Shown piece by piece: positions 56,087-64,000 of a stretch of 64,000 bases of DNA (positions within the stretch are counted from its first letter, which is position 1; the number at the start of each line of letters is the position of its first letter). The position numbers and the translations under genes are program-made. The notes beneath the pieces were generated by a model that was not told where the DNA came from, did not search any database, and saw nothing but the letters and a program-made list of their open reading frames with translations. This stretch comes from Daldinia sp. FL1419 (lineage: Eukaryota > Ascomycota > Sordariomycetes > Xylariales > Hypoxylaceae), in NCBI GenBank assembly GCA_025201765.1, contig MU623405.1:124001-188000 (forward strand), given 5' to 3'.

Positions 56087-57734
56087 ATGGCGGATGTGAA
56101 GGAACCGGCGGTTGACGCCGATACTCAAGCTGTGCGACGATCCCACTCGGACCGTGCCGCGAGCACCCACGGACCCGGAGCGCGTCCTAACAACTGGATC
56201 TATCGAGGTGTCCGAATCGGCGGAAAAGAACTTTGGTATGCGTCACCCAAGATCCAACTTTTGATGGTGGCGTTTGTCTGTTTCATGTGCCCTGGAATGT
56301 ACAATGCCCTTCAAGGTCTCGGTGGTGGTGGACAGGTCGACTCGACTGTTCAGGATCACGCATCTACTGCTCTCTACTCTGTCTTCGCCGTCGTCGCCTT
56401 CTTCTCTGGTTCAATCGCAAACAAGCTTGGTGTTAGAATTACTCTGACAATCGGCGGTATTGGTTACTGCATCTACTCTGCCAGTTTGTTATGCTACAGT
56501 CACACCAAAAATGTTGGTTTCGTCGTCTTCTCTGGTGCCCTTTTGGGTCTTTGCGCCGGTTTGCTGTGGACCGCGCAAGGTACTATCATGATGTCATATC
56601 CTCCCGAGGAGTCCAAAGGTCGATACATCAGTTGGTTCTGGATCATTTTCAACCTGGGTGCTGTTATTGGTAGCTTGATTCCCCTCGGCCAAAACGTCAG
56701 CAACAACACCGGTACTGTCACAGACGGCACATACATCGGCTTCATTGTCCTCATGTTTATCGGAATGTGCCTTACTACTCTTCTCGTCAACGCAGACAAG
56801 GTCATTCGTGAGGACGGTTCCAAGGTTATTCTGATGAAGAACCCTACCTGGCAGAGTGAGCTTATCGGTCTCTGGGAATGTATTTCCCTTAGCCCTTGGG
56901 TCATTGCTTTGTTCCCCATGTTCTTTGCATCCAACATCTTCTACACGTACCAGACCAACGTTCTCAACCTCGCCTACTTTGATACTCGCGCCCGCTCACT
57001 GAACAACCTGCTCTACTGGCTTGCCCAGATTTTTGGAGCTGTTATCGTCGGATATGCTCTTGATATCTCTTCGATTCGACGATCGACACGTGCCAAGATC
57101 TCATTCGCAACGCTTTTCGCTCTCACCTTCGTCATCTGGGGTGGTGGTTACGCCTGGCAACGATACCAGCTTAACCGAAAAGCTTCCGGAGATGTACCCG
57201 ACGAACAGAAGATCGACTGGACAGACCACAACTACCTTGCACCTATGTTCCTTTACATATTCTACGGTGTGTACGACTCCATATGGCAAACTTGCATTTA
57301 CTGGTATGTTCTCGGTCCAAACTTATTTATATCAGCAATTTGTGGAATGGATTCTAACGTGCTGCTAGGTACATGGGCGCTCTCTCAAACTCTGGCCGAA
57401 AGGCTGCCAACATGGCCGGATTCTACAAAGGTCTCCAATCCGCTGGTGCAGCTGTTTTCTGGCGCTTGGACGGTGTCCACGTCGAATACAACACCATCTT
57501 CGCCGCCACTGTAAGTTTGCCCAGCTTTTTACAACGTTATGGATATATAACTGACGATTGGAATAGTGGGGTGTTTGTGCTGGATCACTCCTAATTGCCG
57601 CTCCGATCATTTTCATGAAGATCCAGGACACTACCGAGCTCGAGGAGGATCTCAAGTTCAGCGATGAGACAGTCCAGGATGTTGTACCGACTGTACAAAC
57701 TACGGCTCCCGAGGAGAAGCATACCGAAGTTTAA
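56087..57734 (+). CDS. UNC93-like MFS transporter
   Basis: Exons 56087-57303, 57369-57510 and 57567-57734, 508 aa. Introns are 65 nt (GTATGT...GCTAG) and 56 nt (GTAAGT...AATAG). A hydrophilic N-terminus of ~45 residues (NNWIYRGVRIGGKELWYASP) is followed by about 11-12 membrane helices. Family features: IQLLMVAFVCFMCPGMYNAL, ALYSVFAVVAFFSGSIANKLG, LWTAQGTIMMSYPPEESKGR, and FFASNIFYTYQTNVLNLAYF in the second half. The C-terminus is acidic and cytosolic (TTELEEDLKFSDE). Codon use is strongly C-biased in exon 1 (ATC, CTC, TTC), suggesting high expression. UNC93-like (DUF895) MFS proteins are widespread in fungi; the transported substrate is unknown. Splicing rejoins WYMGALSNSGRKAANMAGFYKG and AATWGVCAGS, both typical of the family. 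Confidence 0.9.
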
Positions 57735-59270
57735 TCCGGGATTTCCTTCGTACAAGACTTTGTTTTAATAGCCGAACACGCTGGTAGCAGGCGACGAGGA
57801 TTATGATGAAGCCATGCTTTATGTAGCTGAAGGCTAATAGTGGATGAAATGAGCTACCTTTGCAGATGCATGATCATGATCATGGTATCAACTAATTCTA
57901 TTGATAAAGATACCAATATACCCGATAATACACAATGATCAAATCCGATTCTCTGGCTGCTACCTACATACGTGATAGATGTCCAAGACTACGATGTGGG
58001 ATGGTACTTTTCTCATATTACAATGCCTATAAAAACAAGGTGAGACAAACGACATGTAATTAAGCACGGTTATGAATGGTATACCAATTAATTCGCGAGT
58101 ACCTAATTAGCAACTGATTCTCGATCACGCGTTGACCTCGGATAGTATTAATGTACGAAGCTTAGATAGAGAGTGACATGGTATTCTCGAGCGTGGTTCC
58201 GACCCCAGCTATTACCCCAGGATGAAAATAAATGGATCTCGTCTGAGTTTATCTCGAAGGGGCACGCTACCTTCCATCGAGATCGATTCGATGCGTCATG
58301 GTTGAATTAATATCATGTTAGCTAAATTAGTAGGAGAGGGGCGCTGAAAGGTTTCACGATAACATGTGTACCTATTTAACGTTTCTTATTGCTCCTCCCC
58401 CGCAAGTTTAGCTCGTAGATGTGCAATGCTACGTTACGTTGATTCGCTGCCAGATCGACATCCTTTACTGCGACGTTTTCACCAGTAAGTAAATCTGATA
58501 AGTTTGCTATGTACCTATCTAGGCCGCCAAACACAAATTGATTCCCATTATTATTATATTATATTCGTAGAACTACATTTAGGTCCTAATTGGCTCAATC
58601 TTTGAACATGGTGAACAGGAACTCTAATAGCTCCTGCAGGATATGCCCTGCACTTCAGCTACCCCATAACAAACCAGAAGGTTGAATGAGATAAAAGATG
58701 CAAGGTGATTATATCCTGAAGGAAGGTATTAAAGTGATCAAATAAAAGCTAATAGATGTAACTGCTTGCGATGGTAGCTGGCGCTTAAGAGATAGAATAG
58801 ATGATATATTCAACTAGAGACAAGAAAGCCATAACCTACCGTAAGAGGCTATGGGAAAAGGAATATTCATTGATGGATGAGAACTTGACTTGATCAGACA
58901 AGGGGTAGATCCAATTACGTAAGCACACTACCTAGTGTATGCCCAACTTGAAATGTAGGAGGGGTATTTTTATTGGATGCATCTAATATTGCTTTTTTGG
59001 CCTCCCATATCAACCCACTTCACTCCCTTTGATCATAAATACGTATCTTTTCCTATTTTTATGTAAGATGTAGAGCGGCCCGGTAGCTTTTTTTTCCCGT
59101 GGATCGCCAAGATGGAAGGCTGCCTAGAAAGCAGGGATGTTTACCTACAGTATTGAGTAATTGCCTTTTGCCTTTTACCTAAGACCTCTTTTTCTTAATC
59201 ATACATCAATTTCCCGTACGTCTCCACAGAACGTCAAGAAATATACGCATTACATAACGCGTTTTTAATC
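57735..59270. other. Intergenic
   Basis: 3' flank of the UNC93-like gene and 5' flank of HNH copy 2. No gene; AT-rich; no copy of the dispersed repeat here. Confidence 0.5.
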
Positions 59271-61169
59271 ATGTCGGAATCTAGAGAACTTTCGTCTGGT
59301 GGAAACCTCAGAGCATCTTCCGGCTCTTATGCTTCCGACGTTCGTATGGTTGATGACGCTGCAGCACTTCCTGCAAATTCACAAAATCCCGCACCGAATA
59401 CTTCAACCACTCCTACAGATCCAGTTCCTACAGGTCCAGTTCCTGTAAATCGCTTTCCTGATATAATGAAACCATGGCGTCGTCCGGAACCGCGACACGT
59501 TAACTACGATGATCGTCTTCTTCAATCCATATATATTTATCACCCATACTACACAAAGGAGGACAAGTTTTCCTCCATGTTACGGTTCATTACTACGGAT
59601 GGCGGCGTACAATATTTGATGCTATATTATGCTTGTTGCATCTTGGCAGATAATTGCATGAAAGACGATGAAGGCAGAGATCCAGCTGTAACTAACAGCC
59701 CCTTTCTGTCTAAATCTCCCAAACCTGAAGATCGAATTAAGATTCCCACAAACGATATAATCGAAGCTGGCACTTATTATTTCATCAAGCCTTCCAACAA
59801 TCCTGAAGATCAATACGGAGAGCATTATGCCATCACCCCAACCTTCGACGACTGGTCTCCCCCTCCAATTATACCATCTCCTTGGCGTGAAGTAGAGCTT
59901 CCCGTCCCTCCTGAGCTTCTAAGGACTATTCATAATAGAAAAGACGAACCATGCTATGTTACAAATGCGGATCACGGTGTTGAAGCAGCACATATCATTC
60001 CAAAATCGGAACAGTTATGGGCGAATCAAACTATAGGAGACGAAAACATGCCCGCTCGGAACATAAATATTATTGAAGATTGGAGAAATAAGATTCCTCT
60101 TCGAAGTGATCTTCATCATTTGTGGGATCATGGGTATTTAACATTCTTTCCTAAAGTAATTACTTGTACCTTACCCAGAATATATCGGCTAGCTATTCAC
60201 GTTAGCCGTGCAGTACCAGATGCAACTCGCACGAACTACCTCCTCGAAAAATATCAAAATATTTTGATAGAAAACCTGTACGGCGTTCCTGCTAAGTTCC
60301 TATTCATTCGTTTTGCATGGGGTATTTTCAACGAAGATGCGATGGCTATGTTTTCGGGTAAGAAAGCGTATTACCGCGTTAAAGTTCATATTCCAGGTAT
60401 TGGCAAGGATATTCGGTACAGAATCAACAAAGATATCTACAAAAAGCAATCTGGTTCGTCGCGTTTTTATTCGCCGCGGCATGCTCAAGAAAAGAAGCTA
60501 AAAGGTCCGCCGGCCTCGGGCAATCCCAACGACGATCATAACCTTAATGGTGACGAGTTCCTTTCGTCCAGTGACCTTGAATGTGGCGGTTATTTATCTC
60601 CAACAGAATCGGAGGTTTCAAATGCCATATACGATTGGCCAACTGAAGATGAAGCTGAAGCTGAAGATGAGGAGGACAGCCTGTCCGATATGTCTGACCA
60701 AAGTATTTTGGATGATGGATTTTATAGGAACGCTCCGGTTCTTCAATCCGAAATGCCAGCATATAACGAACAAGATGATGGTTCTCACGAAGGTATCTCG
60801 GACAACGAATCTCACAAGAATGCCTTACTTCTACCTGAGTTGCCTACGTGCGACGAACATGATAATCATCAACCGCGTAAGCGACTTCGCCCTTCTTTCC
60901 CCGACGTTATTACGAAAAATTCCACTCGTGTTTCTTTCGGGCCAATTCGCAAGGAAGATTCCGACTTATCTGCGGGCTCCAGCCAGACACCTAATCTGTC
61001 TGAATCGGTCGAAACGGTGAAAACCGATCAAGATACCGCACATGATTCGGGCAAGCAGATTCGGTTGGGATCCTATCCTGCCCTACCAACGACTCCGCCG
61101 CATAAACCGCACGAACCTACACGCTCGACCGGAAACCATGACGATTCTCCCATTTCTTCTACAGATTAA
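59271..61169 (+). CDS. HNH-type (HNH_2-like) protein, paralogue 2
   Basis: 632 aa, intronless, start MSESRELSSGGNLRA. Same architecture as paralogue 1 at 16819: a disordered N-terminus (here ~75 residues with PTDPVPTGPVPVN), the conserved module YIYHPYY, VQYLMLYYACCI and HYAITPTFDDW, the HNH core EAAHIIPK (His241), WRNKIPLR (Asn273) and DLHHLWDHGYLTFFPK (His282/283), then FAWGIFNEDAM and KDIYK...RFYSPR. The C-terminal ~210 residues are acidic (EDEAEAEDEEDS) and end with the motif LSESVETVKTDQDT. All three expected HNH positions are intact in both copies. Probably a metal-dependent nuclease-fold protein; cellular role unknown. It is followed 54 bp after the stop by copy B of the dispersed repeat. 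Confidence 0.82.
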   Translation: MSESRELSSGGNLRASSGSYASDVRMVDDAAALPANSQNPAPNTSTTPTDPVPTGPVPVNRFPDIMKPWRRPEPRHVNYDDRLLQSIYIYHPYYTKEDKFSSMLRFITTDGGVQYLMLYYACCILADNCMKDDEGRDPAVTNSPFLSKSPKPEDRIKIPTNDIIEAGTYYFIKPSNNPEDQYGEHYAITPTFDDWSPPPIIPSPWREVELPVPPELLRTIHNRKDEPCYVTNADHGVEAAHIIPKSEQLWANQTIGDENMPARNINIIEDWRNKIPLRSDLHHLWDHGYLTFFPKVITCTLPRIYRLAIHVSRAVPDATRTNYLLEKYQNILIENLYGVPAKFLFIRFAWGIFNEDAMAMFSGKKAYYRVKVHIPGIGKDIRYRINKDIYKKQSGSSRFYSPRHAQEKKLKGPPASGNPNDDHNLNGDEFLSSSDLECGGYLSPTESEVSNAIYDWPTEDEAEAEDEEDSLSDMSDQSILDDGFYRNAPVLQSEMPAYNEQDDGSHEGISDNESHKNALLLPELPTCDEHDNHQPRKRLRPSFPDVITKNSTRVSFGPIRKEDSDLSAGSSQTPNLSESVETVKTDQDTAHDSGKQIRLGSYPALPTTPPHKPHEPTRSTGNHDDSPISSTD

Positions 61170-61222
61170 ACCATTACTCGCAGGTAAGAGAAGGTATTTG
61201 GAAAGGTTAGGTTAGATGATTT

Positions 61223-61432
61223 GTACTGATATCGTGAATGCACAATGGTGTGCATTTACGGTATCAGTACCGGGACTCGGGGCACCAACTATTAAGGTAA
61301 TAGTTAGGGCCTGGTAAGTCTGTTGGTAACTGAATGATGATTAACTATCTAGAATCTATGCTAGGATACGAAGCGAGGATATTTACAATTAGGCCAGCCC
61401 TAGGCGGTAAGGATTCCGCCGGGCGGTCTACA
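61223..61432 (+). repeat. Dispersed structured repeat, copy B (uninterrupted)
   Basis: Starts with a long hairpin: left arm 61223-61244, 4-nt loop ATGG, right arm 61249-61270, 20 of 22 positions pairing as exact complements. A second hairpin follows, AACTATTA-AGG-TAATAGTT at 61287-61305, and a third short one (GGCGG...CCGCC) near 61404-61420. From 61251 to 61430 it matches copy A at 16251-16560 in the same orientation. Could be a SINE- or MITE-like element or a transcribed structured RNA. Confidence 0.75.
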
Positions 61433-61976
61433 TTCTGTCAGGTGGTTCGTGCTTCCAACGGGATTCCCAATCATACCTCATTGGAGAATTGATATAGAGA
61501 AGATTGTGGGTTGTTGGATCCTGTCCCTCTTGTTTTCAGCGAAGTTTATGTGCGTTTCTGTTGGCAGGCAGCGAGGTAGAGTACAAAAATAAAAGGACAA
61601 ACAAGATTAAGGGGAAGATTATCGTTTATAAAATATACCCATAATTGTTTCTAATATTCTAGGTCTTGGGAAATGGCATGACGGCATATAATTAAATTGG
61701 TATAACGAGATCAGCAAATATCAAGTTCATTTTAGACTGCTGTGCTGTAGAGTTGGGACTGCATAATAGGCTGCTTGGATATCGCGCAAAGAGTTATCTT
61801 ATCCAAGGTTTATTATTCTTGAGTATATCAACCTAGGTATATGAGCCAATTAGGTATATTAAGCCCACGAAGATATAAACGCTTGGAGTTGTAATCCTGA
61901 CTACCTATACTTAAGTACCATTCCTATATTCCACGCAAGAGGACGCTTGGATAACCCTGTCCATGATCTCATGAGC
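61433..61976. other. Intergenic
   Basis: 3' flanks of HNH copy 2/repeat B and the DUF8021 gene. No gene seen. Confidence 0.5.
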
Positions 61977-62885
61977 CTATCGCTGCAGCTCGGCGTGACC
62001 CTCCCCGTCTCCTACGCCCTGCGATTTGCTGCGTCGCAGACTCCTCAGCCGGAAGAAGCTACTCTTTGCGAGAGTGATGGTGTGGACAAACCGTAGCTTT
62101 CCGTTCTCGAGACGGAACTCGTGACTGTCGGGTGCGTTGCTCAAATGCTCGAATATGCAGAATACACTAATCGAGCCGTAGGTCGGGTCGATAACGTAGC
62201 GGCGGTGCGAGTTGGGCGCCTGGTTGTGGTTCGTAGGGATTCCGACTTTGCACGAATCCGTCGGAAGCCCGCTACCGGTGTATACACTGCCCTCGAGTCG
62301 GTCGCACGGCTGGCCCCAAGGTACGGCAGCCTCGGCGGTGCTGTTACTCCACATGTCCAAGTAAGCGTCGGCGGCGTTTTTGAGGGTTTCGCGCGAGGGG
62401 CGTTGGTCCTCCTCGATCAGTGTCCAGTTCTCCTTGGACGCGTATTCTAGCGTCTTTGTAGAGTTGAAAAGCCAAGATCCGGTCGTGGATACGATCAGAT
62501 CCATGAGGTAGCAGCTCAGATCTCCCGGGCTGTGGCGGATCTGGGCGCCGATAACGTAGGGCGCCGGCTCGCCTGACACGTTGTGCGTTATGATGAGCTC
62601 GGTGTAGGAAGAGCAGTTGATAGTGTCGACGATTGTGTGACGATGTGCGATCTTAAACGCGTTGTTGAAGATACCGCTCGTAATTTCCCTCGTCTGGTTA
62701 TTTTCCACATAAGTGAAGTTGTCCGCGATATTCTCTAGCCGATTGAGCTGCCCGTTCTCGTGGGCCTCGACATAACTGTCTGCGAAAGCCTCGATATATG
62801 TTCGATTGCACTCGTATTCGGCAGCAACTAGAGGCAGTAGAGCCCCTAGGACTGCAACGCCGACACCTATAAGACGGGAATGCAT
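61977..62885 (-). CDS. DUF8021-type secreted protein (SnoaL-like)
   Basis: Intronless, 302 aa. Signal peptide MHSRLIGVGVAVLGALLPLVAA. The mature part has the DUF8021 pattern: YECNRTYIEAFADSYVEA, FTYVENNQTREITSGIF, HRHTIVDTINCSSYTELII, PYVIGAQIR, GSWLFNSTKTLEYASKENW, AADAYLDMW, VPWGQPCDRLEGSVYTGSG, NSHRRYVIDPTYGSISVFCIF and PDSHEFRLENGKLRFVHTITL. Multiple N-glycosylation sequons (NRT, NFT, NQT, NCS, NVS, NST, NWT). The SnoaL-like fold is small-molecule-binding or non-enzymatic in many cases; function here unknown. Family members usually end soon after VHTITL; this one continues with a basic, low-complexity tail (LRSLRRSKSQG...), perhaps from read-through of an old stop. Confidence 0.85.
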   Translation of the reverse strand: MHSRLIGVGVAVLGALLPLVAAEYECNRTYIEAFADSYVEAHENGQLNRLENIADNFTYVENNQTREITSGIFNNAFKIAHRHTIVDTINCSSYTELIITHNVSGEPAPYVIGAQIRHSPGDLSCYLMDLIVSTTGSWLFNSTKTLEYASKENWTLIEEDQRPSRETLKNAADAYLDMWSNSTAEAAVPWGQPCDRLEGSVYTGSGLPTDSCKVGIPTNHNQAPNSHRRYVIDPTYGSISVFCIFEHLSNAPDSHEFRLENGKLRFVHTITLAKSSFFRLRSLRRSKSQGVGDGEGHAELQR

Positions 62886-63679
62886 GCTTGCTTTTCCTGT
62901 GTTCGATTGTAGAGGCGCCCGTCAATATGCTTTAGAGTCAGGGCCAAGATTCTAGGGGTATTCGCTAGATCCTCGTCCATCAACAACGGGCCTCATTAAT
63001 AATAAGTATGTATTTTGAATCGGTAGGCAAGAGGAAGTGCCGTTGTCCATACCCCAAGACCTCCTAGTGCCAGCTACATTCCCGGCTCCGGAAGAATTAG
63101 CGGGAAAATAGCGCAATGACATCGCCGCTCGAGTCTCTCTCCCCGCGGGCTCTTTGCGTATATTAAAATGCGACGCGGGAGTCTAGACGTGAGGATGCTT
63201 CGACCTAAAGGGGTAATAGAAGAACGTAGATGTCCGCTTCTGAGAACTTGCCTTCCATGCCCGCACTCTTTTCCTTGGATATGATGATAAGTTTTTAGCT
63301 TGGCTGCGGTATGTCTTTTCGAGGCGGAAGTGCCCAGATCGTCATCGTTAAATTATTAGTATCCAAGTAGCTGTTAATCCAGGAGCATTTGCGGGGATAG
63401 AAAAATAGTTCTCGAGCATCATCAATCGGGTCGTTCCAACATTACTTTTGCCTACCTATGCTATAGGCCGGATCCTTAGTTGATATATTGCACTTCCAGC
63501 ATATTGCTTACGCACGATATCTTCAAGTATCTACATAATCCTGTCTTGTTAAAAGGGCATAATGATAAATTTCTGTTAGGTTCGTTTCTTTACATTTACT
63601 TTCGTAGTGTTCTGATCTGTCTCTTGGGTAAGAGGCTGTGAAAAAGGAGTATACATGGTTTAACTAATAAATAAGGTAT
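62886..63679. other. Intergenic
   Basis: Promoter of the DUF8021 gene and 3' flank of the partial gene at the right edge. No gene or repeat of note. Confidence 0.5.
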
Positions 63680-64000
63680 TCAAGATTCGGGAGCCTTCCG
63701 ATGTGCTTTGGCAATTCTGACGAGATCTTCGGGCATTAACGGGTCTTTCTCGAAACCATCAATGACCTGATCTAGCATAGCTGTCGCTAGGTCCACTACG
63801 CTGATACTAGGAATCCCAATGGTGAATTGTATCATGGTACCTACGATGGACTTCATCACTTCGCCCGGTGCAGTGATGAAGCCCGGCTTCGCAACACTAG
63901 CTTCGACTCCGTCAAGCTCGGCTGCTAATTTTAAAACTTGGTTTTCTGTATCTCCCTATATCCGCCAAATCAGCATTTAAATTCCGCCTTGGTTCGTCGC
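63680..64000 (-). CDS. Probable NAD(P)-binding reductase/epimerase, C-terminal exon only
   Basis: The last exon spans 63955-63680 on the minus strand, preceded by an acceptor (GCGGATATAG) whose intron runs out of the window, since the frame has a stop inside the intron. The 91 codons read ENQVLKLAAELDGVEASVAKPG, TIGIPSISVVDLATAMLDQV and GFEKDPLMPEDLVRIAK, then a short basic end. This resembles the C-terminus of fungal Rossmann-fold NAD(P)-dependent epimerase/reductase-like proteins, in which a VAKPG strand is followed by a small helical cap. Neither the cofactor motif nor the active site is visible, so the call is tentative. Confidence 0.5.

Noticed and set aside
1..64000. tRNA, rRNA and CRISPR features
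   Set aside because: I looked for GGTTCGA-type B boxes with matching acceptor stems and for regular repeat-spacer arrays and found none that I can support; a covariance-model scan would be decisive.

Overview
This 64 kb window is nuclear DNA of a filamentous ascomycete (Pezizomycotina, probably Sordariomycetes and perhaps Xylariales; the order is inferred from general impression only). The evidence is spliced genes with short 54-78 nt introns (GT...AG, CTAAC/CTGAC-type branch points), fungal-specific families (Zn2Cys6 regulator, DUF1996, DUF8021, GH93, UNC93-like MFS, Cdc25 RasGEF), and many intergenic GTACCTAGGTAGGTA-type tracts. There are no bacterial operons, CRISPR arrays or phage genes.

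Layout. 1-1057: 3' end of a BET bromodomain protein. 2.2-2.7 kb: small cysteine-rich secreted protein. 3.5-7.8 kb: Zn2Cys6 regulator divergent from an MCT-type MFS transporter. 8.4-9.9 kb: membrane-anchored SGNH-like protein with altered catalytic positions. 10.5-11.5 kb: FAR1/MULE-derived DNA-binding protein behind a promoter full of short tandem repeats. 12.0-13.4 kb: DUF1996 secreted protein (7 exons). 14.9-16.0 kb: relics of an RTA1-like gene and a GH3 beta-xylosidase. 16.8-18.5 kb: HNH-type protein, copy 1. 19.4-20.7 kb: coproporphyrinogen III oxidase (HEM13). 21.8-25.3 kb: large disordered protein. 26.3-27.9 kb: PAF-acetylhydrolase-like hydrolase. 28.6-29.6 kb: single-pass membrane glycoprotein. 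29.7-30.9 kb: GH93 exo-arabinanase. 32.6-33.7 kb: MDR oxidoreductase. 37.4-38.9 kb: secreted EEP phosphodiesterase with a jacalin-like lectin domain. 38.9-47.3 kb: gene desert. 47.3-51.0 kb: Cdc25-type Ras exchange factor. 51-56 kb: second gene desert. 56.1-57.7 kb: UNC93-like transporter. 59.3-61.2 kb: HNH-type protein, copy 2. 62-62.9 kb: DUF8021 secreted protein. 63.7-64 kb: 3' end of a probable NAD(P)-binding reductase/epimerase.

Function. The window mixes core genes (BET reader, heme synthesis, Ras signalling) with accessory genes for secretion and plant-polymer attack (GH93, DUF1996, DUF8021, EEP-lectin, GH3 relic). The regulator and MFS gene share a promoter and probably form a small regulatory unit. 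No polyketide or peptide synthase is present, so this is not a complete secondary-metabolite cluster.

Most unusual features: (1) two HNH paralogues about 40 kb apart, each next to a copy of the same hairpin-forming repeat, with a shared C-terminal tail motif; (2) a 125-bp TG...CA insertion with a 5-bp target duplication inside one repeat copy; (3) a FAR1/MULE-derived protein in a clean reading frame with a changed catalytic core; (4) an SGNH-fold protein that seems to lack nucleophile and histidine; (5) a GH3 beta-xylosidase reduced to frameshifted fragments.
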